Below are positions 61,042 through 64,000 of a DNA stretch of 64,000 nt, piece after piece (within the stretch, counting starts at the first letter, position 1; each line of letters begins with the position of its first letter). This DNA comes from Prevotella sp. Its GTDB lineage: Bacteria > Bacteroidota > Bacteroidia > Bacteroidales > Bacteroidaceae. The translations under genes were made by a program, and so were the position numbers. A model generated the notes under the pieces. That model made no database searches and had not been told where the DNA came from. It worked only from the letters and a program-made list of their open reading frames with translations. The stretch covers positions 1-64,000 of the forward strand of contig JAFYZT010000042.1 of the NCBI GenBank assembly GCA_017548605.1, written 5' to 3'.

Positions 61042-61065
61042 CTTTTTTCTTATATATGGGCATGG

Positions 61066-61073
61066 CAAAGATA
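61066..61073 (-). promoter_or_regulatory. Kinase promoter -7 element
   Basis: TATCTTTG on the minus strand, about 24 nt upstream of the kinase ATG. No -33 match at the usual spacing. Confidence 0.45.
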
Positions 61074-61226
61074 CAACAAAATAATGACATGCCGACCATT
61101 TCCGCCATTTTTCTGCCATATCGTATCATAGCAGGCGAAAAACCAGAAAGCAAACCATCAATCCCTTAACAAACCGCTTATTCCTATTAAAAAAATAGTG
61201 AATGCGTGCACAATACGCATTAACTA

Positions 61227-61258
61227 TTTGGGATTTTCCTTTTTTTCCTATAATTTTG
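61227..61258 (+). promoter_or_regulatory. Promoter of the NUDIX gene
   Basis: TTTG (61227-61230) and TAATTTTG (61251-61258) are 20 nt apart, a full consensus match. The leader of about 100 nt contains the dispersed repeat shared with 48083-48120. Confidence 0.65.
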
Positions 61259-61279
61259 CGGCGTAAACAGACAAATAAT

Positions 61280-61320
61280 ATTCAACTTCCGCAAGCTCCA
61301 GTTGTAAGGAGTTAAAAGAA
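61280..61320. repeat. Short dispersed repeat (copy 2)
   Basis: It matches 48083-48120 at all but a few positions (TTCAACTT, CGCAAG, CAGTTG, AAGGAGTTAAAAGAAG) and here lies inside the leader of the NUDIX gene. Confidence 0.6.
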
Positions 61321-61364
61321 GTCTTCTTTTATCTTCATAACATGCGGAATTTAATAATTTTATC

Positions 61365-62057
61365 ATGGAAGATTTGAAATATCATTACAAATTCCCACAT
61401 CCGAGTGTTACCACCGACTGCGTGATTTTCGGGTTCGACGGGACGAAAATCAACGTTCTTTTCATTGAGAGAGGCATTGAGCCTTTCAAGGGGCGATGGG
61501 CGTTCCCCGGTGGTTTTCTCAAGATGGACGAAACGGCGCTGGAAGGTGCCAAACGTGAGTTGTTTGAGGAAACGGGAATGAAAGATGCTTATATCCGACA
61601 GTTCCACACTTTTTCGGCTGTTGACCGTGACCCTCGCGAGCGTGTCATCACGATAGCCTACTATGCGTTGGTGCGTATTAGCGAGGTGAAAGCGGGTGAC
61701 GATGCCGCCAAGGCCCAGTGGTTCTCCCTCGACCAGGTGCCGTCGTTGGCTTTTGACCATGACATGATTCTTCGTCAAGCTTTGTCGGCACTGCGCAAGC
61801 AAATCCATTTTGAGCCGATAGGTTTCGAACTGTTGCCGGAGAAATTCACGATGACACAACTTCAGCGGCTCTACGAAGCCATTCTCGATGTGAAGTTCGA
61901 CCGCCGAAATTTCAGTAATAAGATGCTGAAATTGGGATTGTTGACCGAGTTGGACGAAAAACTAACACTCGTGAACAAGAAGGTGGCTTTCCTCTATAAA
62001 TTCAACCCAGAGTGTTACAGGGAAATGAAGGAAAAAGGATTCCGGTTGGAGTTTTAG
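61365..62057 (+). CDS. NUDIX hydrolase with winged-helix C-terminus (NrtR-like)
   Basis: A 230-aa protein. The NUDIX box is complete (GFLKMDE, seven residues, then RELFEETGM; about residues 50-72), so unlike many NrtR regulators it may still hydrolyse a nucleotide diphosphate derivative. The C-terminal part (about 145-230, LLPEKFTMTQLQRLYEAILD, then FDRRNFSNKMLKLGLL) is the winged-helix domain of NrtR-type regulators. In Bacteroidota relatives control NAD or sugar genes. No target gene is adjacent on the same side, so the ligand is open. Confidence 0.9.
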   Translation: MEDLKYHYKFPHPSVTTDCVIFGFDGTKINVLFIERGIEPFKGRWAFPGGFLKMDETALEGAKRELFEETGMKDAYIRQFHTFSAVDRDPRERVITIAYYALVRISEVKAGDDAAKAQWFSLDQVPSLAFDHDMILRQALSALRKQIHFEPIGFELLPEKFTMTQLQRLYEAILDVKFDRRNFSNKMLKLGLLTELDEKLTLVNKKVAFLYKFNPECYREMKEKGFRLEF

Positions 62058-62180
62058 AAATACTAAAAAACTTTACATTTTATTGCTTTTTCGATGCCCT
62101 GGATGTGTAAAGACATAACAGGGCATCAGTGTGTATTTCTTTGCTAAAGACGGGCTTATATTCAGAAAAATTCATATTAT

Positions 62181-62212
62181 TTTGGTTTTTCTCGTAACTT
62201 GCTGTATATTTG
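62181..62212 (+). promoter_or_regulatory. Promoter of the RND efflux operon
   Basis: TTTG (62181-62184) and TATATTTG (62205-62212) are 20 nt apart. The predicted leader is about 43 nt. Confidence 0.65.
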
Positions 62213-62261
62213 CATGGTGAATTTATTCTTAAAAAATAAATACCCATAAAAATAGATACTG

Positions 62262-63431
62262 ATGAAACGAAAACAAACTATTAGACTGACTTCTTTACTC
62301 GGCTTGGTTTTTGGTTTGACCTCCTGCGGACTGGACATCCCCAAGGAAGTGCCCTCATCGTTTGAGACAATGACCGTAAAGACCTCCGACATTGAGGTTC
62401 CCATGAAATTCAGCGCGAAGATGAAAGGCCAGGCCGACGTTACAATATCACCTCAGGTAAGTGGCCAGTTGATGAAGATTTGTGTAATCGAAGGTGAACA
62501 GGTGCATAGAGGACAAACCCTTTTCATCATCGATTCCCGCACCGCTCAGCATGAAGTGGAGTCGGCCAATGCCAACCTGCAAGCGGCGAATGCCAGTCTG
62601 CAAGCTGCTATTGCGCAGGCCAATAGTGCCAAATTGGAATATGAGAGCAACAAAAACCTATTCGAGAAGAAAATCGTGAGCAACTATATGCTCGAGAGTT
62701 CTTTGAATAATTACAAACAGGCACAAGCGGCCATTAGTCAGGCCAGGGCATCTGTCACACAAGCCCAGGCTGCCGTAAGCCGTGCCAAGGTGAATCTGGG
62801 CTTCTGCACCATCACCTCGCCCGTGGAAGGTGTTGTCGGTGAGATTCCCGTCCGTGGAGGCGACCAGGTGTCCCCGATGACTCAGTTGACCATATTGAGT
62901 GGCAACACGACGATGGATGCCGAGTTCTCTGTGACGGAAGGCATTATCGAAGGCCAGGTGGGGTCGGGTGTGAAGGCCAGCGACAAGGATAAGTACATAG
63001 CCAGCCTTCCTCCCGTGACGTTTTTCATGAAGAATGGAACGGAATATCCTCACAAGGGTCGTATCACCAGTCTGACGGGTGTGGTCGACGCCGCCACCGG
63101 TTCGTTGGCTTGCAAGGCATCCTTCCCCAACCCCGAAGGACACCTGTTCTCCGGCATACAAGGCACAGTGGTGATTCCCGTTCATCATGAAGATGTGATT
63201 GTCATTCCCCAAAACGCCGTGGTGCGCCTTCAGGACAAGTCGTTGGTCTACAAGGTCCGTCCCGACAGTACGGCAACGGCTGTCACTGTGACCGTCAGCA
63301 GCACGGGCAATGGCAAGGATGTCATTGTCAACTCAGGGCTCAATGTTGGCGACAGAATCGTCACCGACGGTGCCAATAACGTTCAGGAAGGCCAACGTGT
63401 GCTCTACCCGCCAAAAGAGGCAAATAAATAA
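62262..63431 (+). CDS. RND efflux periplasmic adaptor lipoprotein (AcrA/MexA-like)
   Basis: A 389-aa membrane fusion protein with a lipoprotein signal (FGLTSCG, Cys at about residue 22). The lipoyl half-motifs are ISPQVSGQLMKICVIEGEQV (about 63-82) and FCTITSPVEGVVGEIPVRGG (about 181-200). Between them is the helical hairpin rich in Ala/Gln (NANLQAANASLQAAIAQANS). The beta-barrel and membrane-proximal domains follow. It links the RND pump encoded next to an outer-membrane channel, which is beyond the window. Substrates are probably toxic hydrophobic compounds. Confidence 0.95.
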   Translation: MKRKQTIRLTSLLGLVFGLTSCGLDIPKEVPSSFETMTVKTSDIEVPMKFSAKMKGQADVTISPQVSGQLMKICVIEGEQVHRGQTLFIIDSRTAQHEVESANANLQAANASLQAAIAQANSAKLEYESNKNLFEKKIVSNYMLESSLNNYKQAQAAISQARASVTQAQAAVSRAKVNLGFCTITSPVEGVVGEIPVRGGDQVSPMTQLTILSGNTTMDAEFSVTEGIIEGQVGSGVKASDKDKYIASLPPVTFFMKNGTEYPHKGRITSLTGVVDAATGSLACKASFPNPEGHLFSGIQGTVVIPVHHEDVIVIPQNAVVRLQDKSLVYKVRPDSTATAVTVTVSSTGNGKDVIVNSGLNVGDRIVTDGANNVQEGQRVLYPPKEANK

Positions 63432-63488
63432 GCGAAGCAACACCGTCAGAATCCATCTGCGTGATCCGTGGTTAAATGATTTGCCTGT

Positions 63489-64000
63489 ATGAAAAAGAAT
63501 ATATTTATCAATAGATACGTGATGGCGTGTGCCATCTCTATTGTCATTGCCTTGGTGGGTTATATCTGTATGAACAGTCTGCCCATCGAGCAATATCCGA
63601 ACATTGCTCCTCCCACCGTACGTGTCTCCACCACCTATACGGGTGCTGACGCCAACACCATCATGAAGTCGGTGGTCCAACCGCTGGAAGAGGCCATCAA
63701 TGGCGTTCCCGACATGACCTATATGACCAGCTCGGCATCGTCATCGGGCGATGTGAGCATTGTCGTCTATTTCAAGTCGGGCACCGATTCTGACCTTGCG
63801 GCGGTGAACGTCCAAAACCGTGTGACGCGTGCCACGGCCATGTTGCCAGCCGACGTGACGAAGGTGGGTGTGCAGGTGTTCAAGATGCAGAGCAACATTC
63901 TGCAGATAGGCGCCTTGCGTAGTGTCGACGGCAAGTACGACGATGACTTCGTGGCCAACTACATCGACATCAACGTAAAGCCCCGACTGATGCGTATCAC
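63489..64000 (+). CDS. RND efflux transporter, HAE1 family, 5' part only
   Basis: The first 170 codons of an AcrB-like inner-membrane pump, cut by the window edge. The first membrane helix (YVMACAISIVIALVGYICMN) is followed by SLPIEQYPNIAPPTVRVS and TYTGADANTIMKSVVQPLEE, the standard opening of HAE1 pumps. DLAAVNVQNRVTRATAMLP matches the porter domain. It starts 57 nt after the adaptor gene. Confidence 0.95.
   Translation, partial: MKKNIFINRYVMACAISIVIALVGYICMNSLPIEQYPNIAPPTVRVSTTYTGADANTIMKSVVQPLEEAINGVPDMTYMTSSASSSGDVSIVVYFKSGTDSDLAAVNVQNRVTRATAMLPADVTKVGVQVFKMQSNILQIGALRSVDGKYDDDFVANYIDINVKPRLMRI

Noticed and set aside
63000-64000. Outer-membrane channel gene of the RND system
   Set aside because: Only the adaptor and the 5' part of the pump lie in the window; a channel gene may follow but cannot be seen.

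Overview
The window looks like a chromosome segment from Bacteroidota, most likely a Prevotella-like member of the Bacteroidales. The dcw cluster has the Bacteroidales gene order. Many genes are preceded by the Bacteroidota -7 element TAnnTTTG, several with a TTTG or TTG about 20-22 nt upstream. Leaders are short and lack Shine-Dalgarno sites. BspA-like leucine-rich-repeat proteins, a GLUG/cohesin/dockerin-like surface protein, a GH43 enzyme and DUF4143 ATPases fit the same group. No rRNA, tRNA, CRISPR array, integrase or transposase was recognised.

Layout. 1-480 (-): a partial secreted protein. 773-17283 (-): a complete division and wall cluster, mraZ-rsmH-ftsL-ftsI-murE-mraY-murD-ftsW-murG-murC-ftsQ-ftsA-ftsZ-yqeY, closed by a hairpin terminator at 700-738. 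mraZ has a textbook three-box MraZ operator. murF and ddl are absent. 17588-19429 (+): the glsA/glsB glycine-lipid pair. 19519-25595 (-): a TolC/HlyD/double-ATPase/two-permease efflux operon, with a divergent AraC regulator (25755-26651). 26676-41890: housekeeping genes, namely dGTPase (-), dUTPase, TPR protein, DUF4292 lipoprotein, EnvC-like factor, M20 deacetylase (-), acyl-CoA ligase, RF2, a 47-aa membrane peptide, a CYTH protein, two tandem SNF transporters and an HhH protein.

41891-50107 is the accessory part. It has a 28-bp perfect inverted repeat, intergenic repeat families, a GH43 gene and two different DUF4143 ATPases. A 146/147-bp direct repeat flanks the GH43 and ATPase genes. Next come a promoter-driven, rod-like RNA candidate (48400-48665) and a two-gene unit with a helix-hairpin-helix motif and a UDG-like motif. 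50154-59381 (+): a 1806-aa modular surface protein, a 70-aa peptide, an AAA ATPase behind a 35-bp palindrome, and two BspA-like LRR proteins. An array of 19 exact heptamers (59579-59711) lies between the second LRR gene and a convergent Ser/Thr kinase. A NUDIX protein and the start of an RND efflux operon finish the window.

The best candidates for something new are the structured RNA and its downstream HhH/UDG-like pair, the repeat-flanked GH43/ATPase segment, and the spread of short intergenic repeat sequence into gene ends and a linker. Functions of unrecognised genes are left open.
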